Source: JAGWAJ01 sp026707615 (GTDB lineage: Bacteria > Acidobacteriota > Vicinamibacteria > Vicinamibacterales > UBA8438). Taken from it: a stretch of 64,000 nt of DNA. The notes beneath the pieces are model-generated. The model did not search any database and had not been told where the DNA came from. It was given only the letters and a program-made list of their open reading frames with translations. The position numbers and the translations under genes are program-made. This document shows, in pieces, positions 1-10,541 of the stretch. Position 1 is the stretch's first letter, and each line of letters begins with the position of its first letter. The stretch covers positions 1,922,001 through 1,986,000 of the forward strand of contig CBDBMW010000013.1 of assembly GCA_965207595.1 (NCBI GenBank), given 5' to 3'.

Positions 1-1
1 C

Positions 2-1681
<1,680 letters not shown>

Positions 1682-1717
1682 CCGCCGCGGAGCCCGGCCG
1701 GCCGCAGCAGGAGCGCA

Positions 1718-1741
1718 GGAGTTTCGCGCCAGCGAAACTCC
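1718..1741. terminator. Perfect 10-bp hairpin between convergent clpB and CDGSH genes
   Basis: GGAGTTTCGC, loop GCCA, then GCGAAACTCC: a perfect 10-bp stem with a 4-base loop, 36 bases after the clpB stop and 26 bases beyond the stop of the convergent CDGSH gene. There is no clear T-run, so a role as a bidirectional terminator is inferred from position and stem strength. It overlaps the start of repeat copy B. Confidence 0.55.
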
Positions 1742-1770
1742 CGACGCGCCCGCCAGGGCGCGCGACGTCA
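1723..1770 (+). repeat. Imperfect direct repeat, copy B
   Basis: Second copy of the clpB-tail repeat (see 1626-1672), lying between the convergent clpB and CDGSH genes and touching the CDGSH stop codon. Confidence 0.6.
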
Positions 1771-1971
1771 CGACGCGCGGTCGGCGGCGGAGAAGCCTTC
1801 CCGGTTGTGGGAGCCGTCGCAGAACGGCTTGGACTCGGCGTGGCCGCAGCGGCAGAGCGCGAACGGGCGGCGCTCGATCGGAAACGCGTTGCCGTCCGCA
1901 TCCACCACCTGCACGTCGTCTCCGTCGACGACGTAGGGCCCGTTGTCCCGTATCCGAATCGTCACGCTCAC
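1768..1971 (-). CDS. CDGSH iron-sulfur domain protein
   Basis: A 67-residue protein with one CDGSH-type [2Fe-2S] site: ligands Cys40, Cys42, Cys51 and His55 in the pattern C-x-C-x8-C-x3-H. Bacterial single-domain members are probably small cytosolic electron-transfer or redox-sensing proteins; no specific partner is evident here. It starts with GTG only 3 bases after the rho stop, so it is almost certainly translated from the rho transcript. No signal peptide or membrane segment is seen. Confidence 0.9.
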   Translation of the reverse strand: MSVTIRIRDNGPYVVDGDDVQVVDADGNAFPIERRPFALCRCGHAESKPFCDGSHNREGFSAADRAS

Positions 1972-1974
1972 GGC

Positions 1975-3345
1975 TCACCCCATTCTCTGCATCGATGCCA
2001 GGAAGTCGGCGTTCGACTTCGTCTTCCCCATCTTGTCGAGCAGCAGCTCCATCGCCTCCACCGGCGACAGGGGGTTGAGCACCTTGCGGAGCACCCAGAC
2101 CCGGTTGAGGTCCTCCTTCGACAGCAGGAGCTCCTCCTTGCGCGTGCCGCTCTTCTGGATGTCGATGGCGGGGAACACGCGCTTGTCGACCAGCTTGCGG
2201 TCGAGGTGGATCTCCATGTTGCCCGTGCCCTTGAACTCCTCGAAGATGACGTCGTCCATCCGCGACCCGGTATCGACGAGCGCCGTGGCCATGATGGTGA
2301 GCGACCCGCCCTCCTCGATGTTGCGCGCGGCGCCGAAGAAGCGCTTCGGCTTCTGGAGGGCGTTCGAGTCGAGCCCGCCCGAGAGCACCTTGCCGGAAGG
2401 AGGAATGACGGTGTTGTAGGCGCGCGCGAGCCGCGTGACCGAGTCGAGCAGGATGAAGACGTCCTTGCGGTGCTCGACGAGGCGCTTCGCCTTCTCGATG
2501 ACCATCTCGGCCACCTGCACGTGGCGCTGCGCCGGCTCGTCGAAGGTGGACGAGATGACCTCCCCGTCGACGGAGCGCTGCATGTCGGTCACCTCCTCGG
2601 GCCGCTCGTCGATGAGCAGCACGATGAGATAGACCTCCGAGTGGTTCCGCGCGATGGACTGCGCGATGTTCTGCAGCAGCATCGTCTTGCCGGTCCGCGG
2701 GGCCGCCACGATCAGGCCGCGCTGTCCCTTGCCGATCGGCGTCATCAGGTCCATGACGCGGGCCGACAGGTTCCCCCCGTCGGTCTCGAGCTGGGCGCGC
2801 TCGAGGGGATAGAGCGGCGTGAGGTTCTCGAAGAAGATCTTGTCGCGCGCCTGGTCGGGCGACTCGAAGTTGACGGCCTCGACCTTGATCAGCGCGAAAT
2901 AGCGCTCGCCTTCCTTCGGCGGTCGAATCTGTCCCGATACCGTATCGCCGGTCTGGAGATCGAACTTGCGGATCTGGGAGGGCGACACGTAGATGTCGTC
3001 CGGACCCGGCAGGTAGTTGTAGTCGGGCGCGCGAAGGAACCCGAACCCGTCGGGCAGCACCTCGAGCACGCCCTCGGAAAAGATGAAGCCGCTCTGCTCG
3101 GTCTGCGCCTTCAGGATCTGGAAGATGAGCTCCTGCTTGCGCATCCCGGTCGCGCCCGCAACGTGCAGGTCCTTGGCGACCTGCGTGAGCCGCGAGATGC
3201 TCATGTCCTTGAGTTCGCCGATGTTGAGTGTGTCCTTCGGGCGCCGGGGCGACGGCTTGGACGACTCCGGCAGCGGGGCTTCCGCGGTGGCCGCGGTGTC
3301 GGGGGCGGGCCGTGAGGGGGCGGTACGTCGGTTGTTGGTTGGCAT
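1975..3345 (-). CDS. rho: Transcription termination factor Rho
   Basis: Hexameric RNA-dependent ATPase that ends transcription. From the ATG at 3345 the protein has 456 residues. An N-terminal extension rich in Pro, Ala and Arg (1-37) precedes the helical Rho-N domain (about 38-85). The cold-shock-like RNA-binding domain with GFGFLR covers about 86-155. The ATPase domain has APRTGKT at 215-221 and LLIDERPEE near 243-251. The R-loop and Q-loop regions (DSNALQKPKRF, TALVDTGSRMD) are intact. The frame stays open upstream to 3654, but a good promoter at 3523-3551 lies inside that extension and the family starts close to this ATG. The CDGSH gene follows 3 bases downstream. Confidence 0.97.
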   Translation of the reverse strand: MPTNNRRTAPSRPAPDTAATAEAPLPESSKPSPRRPKDTLNIGELKDMSISRLTQVAKDLHVAGATGMRKQELIFQILKAQTEQSGFIFSEGVLEVLPDGFGFLRAPDYNYLPGPDDIYVSPSQIRKFDLQTGDTVSGQIRPPKEGERYFALIKVEAVNFESPDQARDKIFFENLTPLYPLERAQLETDGGNLSARVMDLMTPIGKGQRGLIVAAPRTGKTMLLQNIAQSIARNHSEVYLIVLLIDERPEEVTDMQRSVDGEVISSTFDEPAQRHVQVAEMVIEKAKRLVEHRKDVFILLDSVTRLARAYNTVIPPSGKVLSGGLDSNALQKPKRFFGAARNIEEGGSLTIMATALVDTGSRMDDVIFEEFKGTGNMEIHLDRKLVDKRVFPAIDIQKSGTRKEELLLSKEDLNRVWVLRKVLNPLSPVEAMELLLDKMGKTKSNADFLASMQRMG

Positions 3346-3522
3346 GGGCTGACCGATCTTTCGACTACGGGGTTGGTGTTGGGGCCGTGCGGCCAAGGTT
3401 GTCAGGAGGGCAGCAGCCGAGCCCCGCTCGGCCGTCAGCCGCGAGATGCGATCGTCAACGTGAACGCGTGACTGAGCCGCGGTGCAAGGCTGGAGGATTC
3501 CGTTGACGGCGTCTGGCAACTG

Positions 3523-3551
3523 AGCATAGGCATCCTGCTCGGGCGTGTCAA
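3523..3551 (-). promoter_or_regulatory. Sigma-70-type promoter for rho, giving a long leader
   Basis: On the minus strand TTGACA (3551-3546), 17-base spacer, TATGCT (3528-3523). Transcription from here would give a leader of about 170 bases before the rho ATG at 3345, as seen in other bacteria where Rho attenuates its own mRNA. Promoter use is inferred from sequence only. Confidence 0.55.
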
Positions 3552-3593
3552 CCTGCCCGGAGCGGCAGATCCGGCGTCCGGGCGGCCGGCCGG

Positions 3594-4004
3594 CTACGGA
3601 TCGGGCAGGTCGTCGTAGTCGGCGGGAGACTCCCCGATCGCCACGATGCTGCAATGCAGGGTCGTCCGAAGGCCGAGCGCGCGGGCCCGCTCGACCAGCC
3701 GCCGGCTCTCGGCGCCGGGGTTCACCCAGAGCTCGGGGATTCCCTTCGCCGCGATCTCGTCGACCAGCGTCTCCCCCGTCTCGGGCGGCACGTACAGGGT
3801 GGCCAGGTCGATCGGGCCCGGGGCGTCGAGCACGGACGAGTACGCCGGCAGCCCCTCGATCCGACGGTCCGCCGTCGTCTCGAGGCCGCCGCTCCGGACG
3901 TTGACGGGAAGCACCTGGTAGCCTCGCCGCCGGAACGCGCGCACCGCCTTGTTGCCGAACTTGCGCCTGTCACGCGACGCGCCGACTACCGCAACCACCT
4001 GCAT
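3594..4004 (-). CDS. CoA-binding (YccU-type) protein
   Basis: A 136-residue Rossmann-fold protein of the CoA_binding family, related to the N-terminal domain of succinyl-CoA synthetase alpha. The start VVAVVGASRDRRKFGNK holds the glycine-rich nucleotide loop. The C-terminal half has LWVNPGAES and TLHCSIVA-type strands. The ATG at 4004 was chosen because it falls directly before the first Rossmann strand; an upstream in-frame start at 4034 adds only a poorly conserved leader and would overlap the divergent gene. Members bind CoA, but their role is not settled. Divergent from the glycosyltransferase gene, with only 23 bases between them. Confidence 0.85.
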   Translation of the reverse strand: MQVVAVVGASRDRRKFGNKAVRAFRRRGYQVLPVNVRSGGLETTADRRIEGLPAYSSVLDAPGPIDLATLYVPPETGETLVDEIAAKGIPELWVNPGAESRRLVERARALGLRTTLHCSIVAIGESPADYDDLPDP

Positions 4005-4027
4005 GGGCGAAGTATAGAATCGCCGGC

Positions 4028-5785
4028 GTGTCACGTCACACGGCCGTGATTGCGGGCGTCTGCGCGTTGACGTTCCTCGCCGGCCTGGGACGGCCCGCCG
4101 TCACCGATTCGGACGAGGCCTACTACGCCGAGGCCGCCCGCGAGATGATCGAGCGCGGCGACTGGCTCACTCCCTACTACAACGACGAGATCCGGTTCGA
4201 GAAGCCGGTCCTGTACTACTGGCTGGCCGCCACGGCCTACGCGGCGGCCGGCGTCTCCCCCGCGGCGGCGCGTCTGCCGTCCGCCCTGGCCGGGATCGGC
4301 CTTGCCCTGCTGGCCTGCGCCTGCGCGCGGCGCTGGTACGACGAGCGGACGGCGCTGCTCGCCGGCGTCATCACGGCCACCAGCTTCGGCTACGTGGCCA
4401 TGGCACGCCACGCTCTGCCCGATCTCCCGCTCGCCTTCTTCGTCACGCTGGCCACCTGGGGGGCGATCGTCGGCTTGCGAATCGAACCGTCCCGCGCGGG
4501 GGACCATCCGTCCGCGCATGGCTGGCTGATCGCCGCCGGGGCCGCCGCCGCCGGCGCCTTCCTGGTCAAGGGGCCGGTCGGGCTCGTGCTGCCGGCCGCC
4601 GTCGTCGCGCCGCTCGCCGCGTGGACGTGGCTGCGGGAGCGGCGTCCGCGCGCGAGCCGCGCGGCGCTCCTCGCGGCCGCCGGCGTCTTCCTGGTCCTCG
4701 CGCTCCCATGGTACGGTGCGATGGCCGTCGAGCACGGCGCCGCCTACGTGGAGCGCTTCTTCATCGGCGAGAACCTCGAGCGCTTCGCCACGCCGCGCTA
4801 CAACGACCCCCGGCCGCTCTGGTACTACCTGCCGATCGTGGCCGGCGGCCTGCTGCCGTGGACGCCGTTCGCGGTCCTGTGGGCGCCAGCGCTCGGCGGG
4901 GCGTGGCGCGCGCGGCGGGCCGGAGCCCCGGAGCTGCGCCTCGCCTGGTGGGCCCTGGCGCCGCTGGCCTTCTACACGCTCTCCGTCGGCAAGCAGCCCC
5001 GCTACGTCCTTCCGGTGCTCCCGCCGCTCGCGGTGCTGCTCGCCGCCGCCATGCGACGCGCCGCCGCTCCGGGAGCGGAGCGGCGCGGCCTCCTGACGGG
5101 GGCCGCGGTGGCGTCCGGGTTGCTCGTCGTCCTCGTCGCGGAACGCCTGTACGCCGTCCGCCCCCTTCTCGTGGAATGGAGCGGTGCGTGGATCCCCAGC
5201 CTGGCGGCGGTCGTGCTGGTCCTCGGAGCGGCGATCGTGGCGGCGGCCGCGATCTCGCATCGGGACCGCCCACGGAGGGGCGGATTCCGCGGCCTCGTTC
5301 CCGCCCTCGTGGCGGCGGCGTCCGTGTGCGTGGCGGTCGCCGCGTACACGGTGGTCCTCGCGTCGCCGCAGCGGGCGCCGGTCGAACGGATGGCCGCGCT
5401 GGTGCAGGAGTCGCGCGACGCAGGCGAACCCTATTGCCGCTATCGGGTCTTCACCCGGAATCTCGTCTTCTACGCCGGCCCTCCGGCCGCGGCGCCCTTC
5501 AGTCTGGAGGCCGTGCGCGACTTCCTCCGCCGCCCGGATCGCGTGCTCTGCGTGCTCCTGGAGACGGACGCGGCGCAGATAGAGGCGGACGGCCTGGCTC
5601 TCGACCGGCTGGGTGCCGTTTCCTATCTCGACACCGGCAGCCTCACGTTCGAGGCGCTGCTGGATCCCGACCCCGCTCGCTACCTCCGACAGGTCGTCCT
5701 CGTCTCGAACCGGCCTCCCGGCTCCGCCTCCTCGCCCGCCGTCCGCGCCCCCGGCGGGGCGCACGCGGCAGCCCGATTTCCGTAG
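4028..5785 (+). CDS. ArnT/PMT-like family 39 glycosyltransferase, integral membrane
   Basis: A 585-residue polytopic membrane protein of the GT39/GT83 superfamily, enzymes that move a sugar from a polyprenyl-phosphate donor to lipid A or another envelope acceptor. The first periplasmic loop has the DSDEAYYAEAAREM motif (residues about 28-41), whose acidic residues are the catalytic/metal site in ArnT-like enzymes, followed by FEKPVLYYW. About eleven to twelve hydrophobic segments follow. The sugar and acceptor cannot be deduced. The start is GTG, 7 bases after a TAGAAT hexamer (4015-4020), so the message may be leaderless. The two PH-domain proteins follow on the same strand. Confidence 0.85.
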   Translation: MSRHTAVIAGVCALTFLAGLGRPAVTDSDEAYYAEAAREMIERGDWLTPYYNDEIRFEKPVLYYWLAATAYAAAGVSPAAARLPSALAGIGLALLACACARRWYDERTALLAGVITATSFGYVAMARHALPDLPLAFFVTLATWGAIVGLRIEPSRAGDHPSAHGWLIAAGAAAAGAFLVKGPVGLVLPAAVVAPLAAWTWLRERRPRASRAALLAAAGVFLVLALPWYGAMAVEHGAAYVERFFIGENLERFATPRYNDPRPLWYYLPIVAGGLLPWTPFAVLWAPALGGAWRARRAGAPELRLAWWALAPLAFYTLSVGKQPRYVLPVLPPLAVLLAAAMRRAAAPGAERRGLLTGAAVASGLLVVLVAERLYAVRPLLVEWSGAWIPSLAAVVLVLGAAIVAAAAISHRDRPRRGGFRGLVPALVAAASVCVAVAAYTVVLASPQRAPVERMAALVQESRDAGEPYCRYRVFTRNLVFYAGPPAAAPFSLEAVRDFLRRPDRVLCVLLETDAAQIEADGLALDRLGAVSYLDTGSLTFEALLDPDPARYLRQVVLVSNRPPGSASSPAVRAPGGAHAAARFP

Positions 5786-5794
5786 GATGGGAAG

Positions 5795-6358
5795 GTGCCT
5801 GTCGATGCGGCCCCGCCGCCCGGAGTCCCCACCGCCTCCCTCGAACCGGGACCTGCGGACGGACGCTTCCACGCCCTGGATCCAAGGTCCGTCGCGGCGG
5901 CACGAATCGCCGGCGCCATCGCGGCCTCGGCCGTGGCGCTGCCGATCCTGGTGGCCGTGCTGACCGCCGCCGTGGCCGCGCCGCTCGAGACGGCGCAAGC
6001 GGCGGCGGCGTTCGGCGCCTGGGCGGCGGCCACTGCCCTGCTGGCGGCCTGGTGCCTCGCCTGGCCCCGCGTACGCTACCGCCACCTGCGCTACCGGCTC
6101 GACGCGCAGGGCTTCACGATTCGGCGCGGCGTCGTCTGGCGGTCGGTGACCTCGGTCCCGAAGCTGCGCGTGCAGCACACGGACGTGTCGCAGGGACCCA
6201 TCGAGCGCGCGTTCGACCTCGCCACGCTCGTCGTCCACACCGCGGGCACGCAGGACGCCTCGGTGTCGCTCGGCGGCCTGCCCCACGGGGTCGCGCTGCG
6301 CATCCGCGACTACCTGATCGACGCCGAAGCGGAGAGCGGGGACGACCGTGGCGTCTGA
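5795..6358 (+). CDS. PH-domain (bPH2, YdbS-type) membrane protein
   Basis: A 187-residue protein with two hydrophobic segments at about 35-60 and 70-90, followed by one bacterial PH domain (about 95-175; YRLDAQGFTIRRGVVWR begins it). This is the YdbS-like partner of the larger YdbT-like protein encoded next, with which it overlaps by 11 bases. In Bacillus the YdbS/YdbT pair contributes to resistance to certain membrane-acting compounds; the function here is not shown. Start GTG at 5795 with a purine-rich GGATGGGAAG just upstream. Some residues before the first membrane helix are low in complexity. Confidence 0.8.
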   Translation: MPVDAAPPPGVPTASLEPGPADGRFHALDPRSVAAARIAGAIAASAVALPILVAVLTAAVAAPLETAQAAAAFGAWAAATALLAAWCLAWPRVRYRHLRYRLDAQGFTIRRGVVWRSVTSVPKLRVQHTDVSQGPIERAFDLATLVVHTAGTQDASVSLGGLPHGVALRIRDYLIDAEAESGDDRGV

Positions 6359-7862
6359 CGAGCGCCGGCTGCACCCGCTCTCGTGGCTGTTCGCGGCGGC
6401 GCAGGTGGCGAAGGGTTTCGTGCTGCCGGCGATCCTCGTGCTCTTCGCTTCCGGGGATTCGTACGAGCTCTGGGCCCTGGCTTTCGCCGTGCCCGTCGTC
6501 CTCGGGGCGGTGCTGCAGTACGCCGTGTTCCGCTATCGACTCGCGGACGAGGAGATCGTGGTGCGCGACGGGCTGCTCACCCGGACGGAGCGGCACATCC
6601 CGTACGCGCGCATCCAGAACGTCGACCTCGTGCAGAACCCCCTGCACCGGGTCCTCCGGGTGGCGCTGGTGCGCGTGGAGACGGCGAGCGGCTCCAAGCC
6701 GGAGGCCGTCATGCGCGTGCTGTCGCTCGACGCCGTCGACGAGATGCGCGCCGCGGTGTTCGCCGGGCGGCGAGCCCCCGCCGCGGCGGCCAGTCGACCC
6801 GATCCGCAGGCGGGGGTGCTCCTGCACGTCCCGGTCCGCGAGCTCGTCAAGCTCGGCACCATATCCAACCGCGGTCTGGTGGTCGTGGGCGCCTTTGGCG
6901 GGCTCTGGTGGCAGCGCGCTCGCTTCCAGCCGGACATGGGCGACTGGGCGGGGCCGCTGATCGAGTCCGCCATCGACCGCCTGCCGGCCGCCGCCGGCGG
7001 GCCGCCGATCGTGCGGGCCGCCCTGGCGGGGGCCGTCCTGCTCCTGGCGGCGGTCGTCCTGCTGCGCCTCTGCTCCATCGGGTGGTACGTGCTGCAGCTG
7101 TACGACTTCACGTTGCGCCGGCGAGGGACGGACCTGGCCGCGGCCTACGGACTCCTGACGCGGGTCTCGCGCACCATTCCCGCGTCGCGCGTGCAGTCTC
7201 TGCGCGCGACCGAGAGCCTGCTCCATCGGTGGTTTCGCCGCCAGTCGGTGGAGCTCAGAACGGCCGGCGGGGGCTCGGGATCGAACGCCGACGGTCAGCT
7301 CGACGTCCCCGCGGTCGGGGCGGCCGAGGGCCAGTGGCTCGCACCGCTGGTCGAGACGGAGCGCGTTCCGGCCCTCGTCGAATCCGTGCTGCCTGGCGCC
7401 GCCCTCGGATCCGTGCGCTGGCAGCCGGTGGCGCCGCGCGCCTGGCGGCGGGTCTTCGTACGCTGGGTCGCGCTCGCCGTCCTCCCGGCGGCACTGCTGG
7501 CGGCCGCGGCCGGCCCGCCCTGGCTGCTGCTGCTCGTCGTGCCGGGTGGTCTGGCGGCGGCCATGCACGCTCGCCTCACCGTGCGCAACGCCGCCTACGC
7601 CCTGACCTCCTGGGGCGTCCTGTGCCGGCTCGGGTGGTGGAGACGCACGCTGACCATCGTCCGCTACGCCCGGATTCAGACGGTCGCGCTGTGCGAATCG
7701 CCCTTCGACCGGCGTCACGGCATGGCCTCGGTGCGCGTCGACACCGCCGGCGCCGCGCCGGGCGGCTACACCGTGCGCATCCCCTATCTGGATCGGGAGG
7801 CGGCGGTCGCCGTTGCGCACCGGCTCCACGACGAGGCGGCCCGCCAACCGTTCCACTGGTGA
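6348..7862 (+). CDS. PH-domain (YdbT-type) membrane protein with three bPH2 repeats
   Basis: A 504-residue membrane protein with a repeating layout of paired hydrophobic helices followed by a bacterial PH domain. Repeat starts are visible at FRYRLADEEIVVRDGLLTRT (about 63-82), YDFTLRRRGTDLAAAYGLLT (about 251) and NAAYALTSWGVL (about 415), each followed by a PYARIQ or PASRVQ-type motif. This is the layout of YdbT. Translationally coupled to the YdbS-type gene by an 11-base overlap, so the two proteins very probably act as a membrane complex. Confidence 0.82.
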   Translation: MASDERRLHPLSWLFAAAQVAKGFVLPAILVLFASGDSYELWALAFAVPVVLGAVLQYAVFRYRLADEEIVVRDGLLTRTERHIPYARIQNVDLVQNPLHRVLRVALVRVETASGSKPEAVMRVLSLDAVDEMRAAVFAGRRAPAAAASRPDPQAGVLLHVPVRELVKLGTISNRGLVVVGAFGGLWWQRARFQPDMGDWAGPLIESAIDRLPAAAGGPPIVRAALAGAVLLLAAVVLLRLCSIGWYVLQLYDFTLRRRGTDLAAAYGLLTRVSRTIPASRVQSLRATESLLHRWFRRQSVELRTAGGGSGSNADGQLDVPAVGAAEGQWLAPLVETERVPALVESVLPGAALGSVRWQPVAPRAWRRVFVRWVALAVLPAALLAAAAGPPWLLLLVVPGGLAAAMHARLTVRNAAYALTSWGVLCRLGWWRRTLTIVRYARIQTVALCESPFDRRHGMASVRVDTAGAAPGGYTVRIPYLDREAAVAVAHRLHDEAARQPFHW

Positions 7863-7941
7863 CGCCGTCGCCGCGTCGCCCGGGGCAGCGTGACGCCGCG
7901 GCCCGCGCGGGGAGTCACCCGCGAGCCCGTGGCCCGGCGGC

Positions 7942-9327
7942 TCAGGCCGGGGGCGGGAAGATCTTCCCGGGGTTCAGGATTCCGCGCGGGTCGAACGCCT
8001 GCTTGAGCCGGCGCAGCAGCGCGATGGCTTCCGGCGACAGCTCCAGATCGAGATACGGCGCCTTCGTGAAGCCGATGCCGTGCTCCCCGCTGATCGACCC
8101 TTCGAGGGCAAGTACCTCCTCGAAGAGCCGCCGTTCCGCGTCGCGCGCTCGGCGAACGGCCTCCGCGTCCGAGGGGTCGAGGAGGAAGTTGACGTGGATG
8201 TTGCCGTCGCCGACGTGCCCGAAGCACGCCATTCGCAGGCCGGACGACTCGCCGAGCGCCGCGACGGCGCGGAACAGCGCCGGCACGCGGGCCCGCGGCA
8301 CGACGACGTCGTGATTGATCTTGAGCGGCGCGAGGGCCCGGAGGGCGGGCGACAGGTCCCGCCGGACCCGCCAGAGCGCCTCCCGCTCGGCGTCGTTGCG
8401 GGCCGCCCGCAGGTCGGTCGCCCCGGCCGAGCGGCACGAGTCGAGCACCCGGGCAAGGTCGGCGTCCACCGCCGCGACCGAGCCGTCCACCTCGATCAGC
8501 AGGATCACGGCGCCGGGTGGGCCGAGGGGGCGGCTGCCCGCGGCCGCGAGCGCCGCGAGGCACTCGCCGTCGACGATCTCGATGGCGGCCGGCACGACCC
8601 CGGCGGCGACGACCTCCAGCACCGCCCCCGTTGCCGTCTCGACGTCCGGAAACACCGCGCGCAGCGTGCGGGCCGCGGCCGGCCTGGGCACGAGGCGCAG
8701 CGTGGCCTCGGTCAGGACCGCGAGCGTTCCCTCGGATCCCACCAGCAGTTGGGTCAGGTCGTAGCCGACCACGTTCTTGACGGACTTGCCGCCGGTGCGG
8801 ATGACCTCGCCCGTCGGCAGCACCGCCTCGAGGCCGAGCACGTAGTGCCGCGTCGTGCCGTACTTGAAGGCGCGAGGGCCGCCCGCGCACTCGGCGACGT
8901 TGCCGCCGATCGCGGACCGCTGCAGGCTCGCGGGGTCGGGCGGATACAGGAGACCCGCCGCCTCCGCCGCCGCCTGCAGCTTCGCCGTCACGACGTTCGG
9001 CTGGACGACGGCGAGGAGGTTGGGCGCATCGATCTCCAGGATGCGATCGAGGCGTTCCAGGGTCAGCACGACACCGCCGGCGGTGGGCACGGCACCCCCC
9101 GTGTAGCCGGTCCCCGCCCCCCGGGGGGTGAGGGGCACGCGTGCGTCGTGGCAGAGTCGGGCGATCCGCGAGACCTCGGCCGTCGTTCCCGGTCGGACCA
9201 CCAGATCGGCGGGGTGGCCGCGGTCGAGCGCGTCGGTGCCGTAGGCGGTCCGGCTCGCGTCGTCCCGCAGGACATGAGCGGCGCCGACGATTCCCTCCGC
9301 GGCCGCGGCGAGCTGGTCGGTGGTCAT
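7942..9327 (-). CDS. FAD-linked oxidase, glycolate oxidase GlcD-like
   Basis: A 461-residue flavoprotein of the FAD_binding_4 / FAD-oxidase_C family (glycolate oxidase GlcD, D-lactate dehydrogenase). The FAD-binding part has PRGAGTGYTGGAVPT near residues 75-90 and the GGNVAECAGG loop. The C-terminal part has GHVGDGNIHVNF and GEHGIGFTKAPY, which carry the substrate and flavin contacts of 2-hydroxyacid oxidases. Its ATG overlaps the stop of the upstream aminotransferase (ATGA), so the two are coupled. A 2-hydroxyacid oxidase paired with a transaminase would suit glyoxylate/glycine metabolism, but no GlcE or GlcF is nearby and the exact substrate is open. Confidence 0.88.
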   Translation of the reverse strand: MTTDQLAAAAEGIVGAAHVLRDDASRTAYGTDALDRGHPADLVVRPGTTAEVSRIARLCHDARVPLTPRGAGTGYTGGAVPTAGGVVLTLERLDRILEIDAPNLLAVVQPNVVTAKLQAAAEAAGLLYPPDPASLQRSAIGGNVAECAGGPRAFKYGTTRHYVLGLEAVLPTGEVIRTGGKSVKNVVGYDLTQLLVGSEGTLAVLTEATLRLVPRPAAARTLRAVFPDVETATGAVLEVVAAGVVPAAIEIVDGECLAALAAAGSRPLGPPGAVILLIEVDGSVAAVDADLARVLDSCRSAGATDLRAARNDAEREALWRVRRDLSPALRALAPLKINHDVVVPRARVPALFRAVAALGESSGLRMACFGHVGDGNIHVNFLLDPSDAEAVRRARDAERRLFEEVLALEGSISGEHGIGFTKAPYLDLELSPEAIALLRRLKQAFDPRGILNPGKIFPPPA

Positions 9328-10505
9328 CCGAGCGCCGCGGCGAAGCGAAGCAGCCGTGCCGCGCCGGCTTCGAGCTGCGCGAGGGACGTCGCGTACGACA
9401 GCCGCACGAAGCCCGGCGCGTCGAAGGCCTCGCCGGCCGTGACCGCGACGTGGGCCTCGGCCAGCAGGCGGGCCGCGAGCTCCGCCGATGTCCGCGGGCC
9501 GTCGGGCGACAGCAGATCGCCTACGTCGGGGAACAGGTAGAACGCGCCACCGGGAGTTCCGATCCGGATGCGAGGCTCCGGGGCCAGCCAGGCAAGCACC
9601 TGATCCCGCCGCCCGCGGTACTCGGCGAGCATCGCCGCGACGCAGTCCTGGGGCCCGGCCAGCGCGGCCACGGCGGCCCGTTGCGTGATCGACGACACGT
9701 TCGACGTCGAGTGACCCTGGACGGCGTTGGCGGCCGCGATGAGCGCCGCGGGGCCGAGGGCCCATCCGCAGCGCCATCCGGTCATGGCATAGCTCTTCGA
9801 GAGGCTTCCGACGAGGACCGCACGGTCGCGGGCGCGCCGGGCCAGCACGCGCGGCAGGTTGTGCGGCCGGGTGTCGTAGATGAGCTTCTCGTAGCAGAGG
9901 TCCAGGACGATCCAGATGCCGCGGGGCGCCGCGGCGTCGGCGATTGCCGCGAGGTCGTCCTCCTCGACGAGGGCGCCCGTCGGGTTGCACGGAGAGTTGA
10001 TGACGATCGCGCGGGTGCGGGGCGTCAGTGCGTCGACGATCCGCTCTGGGTGCAGCCGGAAACCGTCTTCGGGACGGGTGCGGACGAGGACCGGCTCCGC
10101 GTCCGCGAGCCGGATCTGCTCGACGATGGACGGCCAGCCGGGGGCGTGCGTGATCACCTCGTCGCCGGGCCCGAAGAGCGCCATCGCGAGGTTGAAGAGG
10201 GCCTGCTTGCCCCCCGCGGTGACGATTGCCTCCGCGGGCTGGTAGTCCACTCCGTAGTCGGCGGCGTACCGCGCGCACAGGGCTTCCTTGAGCTCGGCGA
10301 TGCCGGCACTCGGCGTGTAGCGCGTGAAGTCGCCGGCTATCGCGGCGGCGCCCGCCGCCTTGATGTGGGCCGGCGTCGGGAAATCGGGCTCTCCGGGGCC
10401 GAAATCGACCACGTCGACCCCCTGCCGGCGGAGGCGGTCGGCCTCGAGCAGCACCTGTTGGGTCTGCGACGGCGTGACACGGCCCAGGCGGTCGGCAAGG
10501 GTCAT
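9324..10505 (-). CDS. Class I/II aminotransferase (aspartate aminotransferase-like)
   Basis: A 393-residue PLP enzyme of fold type I. The aldimine lysine is Lys237 in SLSKSYAMTGWRCGW; Asn174 in NSPCNPTGA and Asp202 in LDLCYEK are the usual cofactor contacts, and the C-terminal FVRLSYATS holds the carboxylate-binding Arg. Family members transaminate aspartate, alanine or aromatic amino acids; specificity is not readable from sequence alone. First gene of a two-gene unit with the GlcD-like oxidase (4-base overlap). Upstream of its start is a short run of GGTCA/TCATC repeats (about 10504-10544) before coaD. Confidence 0.9.
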   Translation of the reverse strand: MTLADRLGRVTPSQTQQVLLEADRLRRQGVDVVDFGPGEPDFPTPAHIKAAGAAAIAGDFTRYTPSAGIAELKEALCARYAADYGVDYQPAEAIVTAGGKQALFNLAMALFGPGDEVITHAPGWPSIVEQIRLADAEPVLVRTRPEDGFRLHPERIVDALTPRTRAIVINSPCNPTGALVEEDDLAAIADAAAPRGIWIVLDLCYEKLIYDTRPHNLPRVLARRARDRAVLVGSLSKSYAMTGWRCGWALGPAALIAAANAVQGHSTSNVSSITQRAAVAALAGPQDCVAAMLAEYRGRRDQVLAWLAPEPRIRIGTPGGAFYLFPDVGDLLSPDGPRTSAELAARLLAEAHVAVTAGEAFDAPGFVRLSYATSLAQLEAGAARLLRFAAALG

Positions 10506-10541
10506 CGGATCATCGGGTCATTGGGTCATCTGGTCACTGGG

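Noticed and set aside
4031..6286. 751-codon minus-strand open frame
   Set aside because: Antisense to the glycosyltransferase and the first PH-domain gene; Arg/Gly-rich, no domain, no ribosome site.
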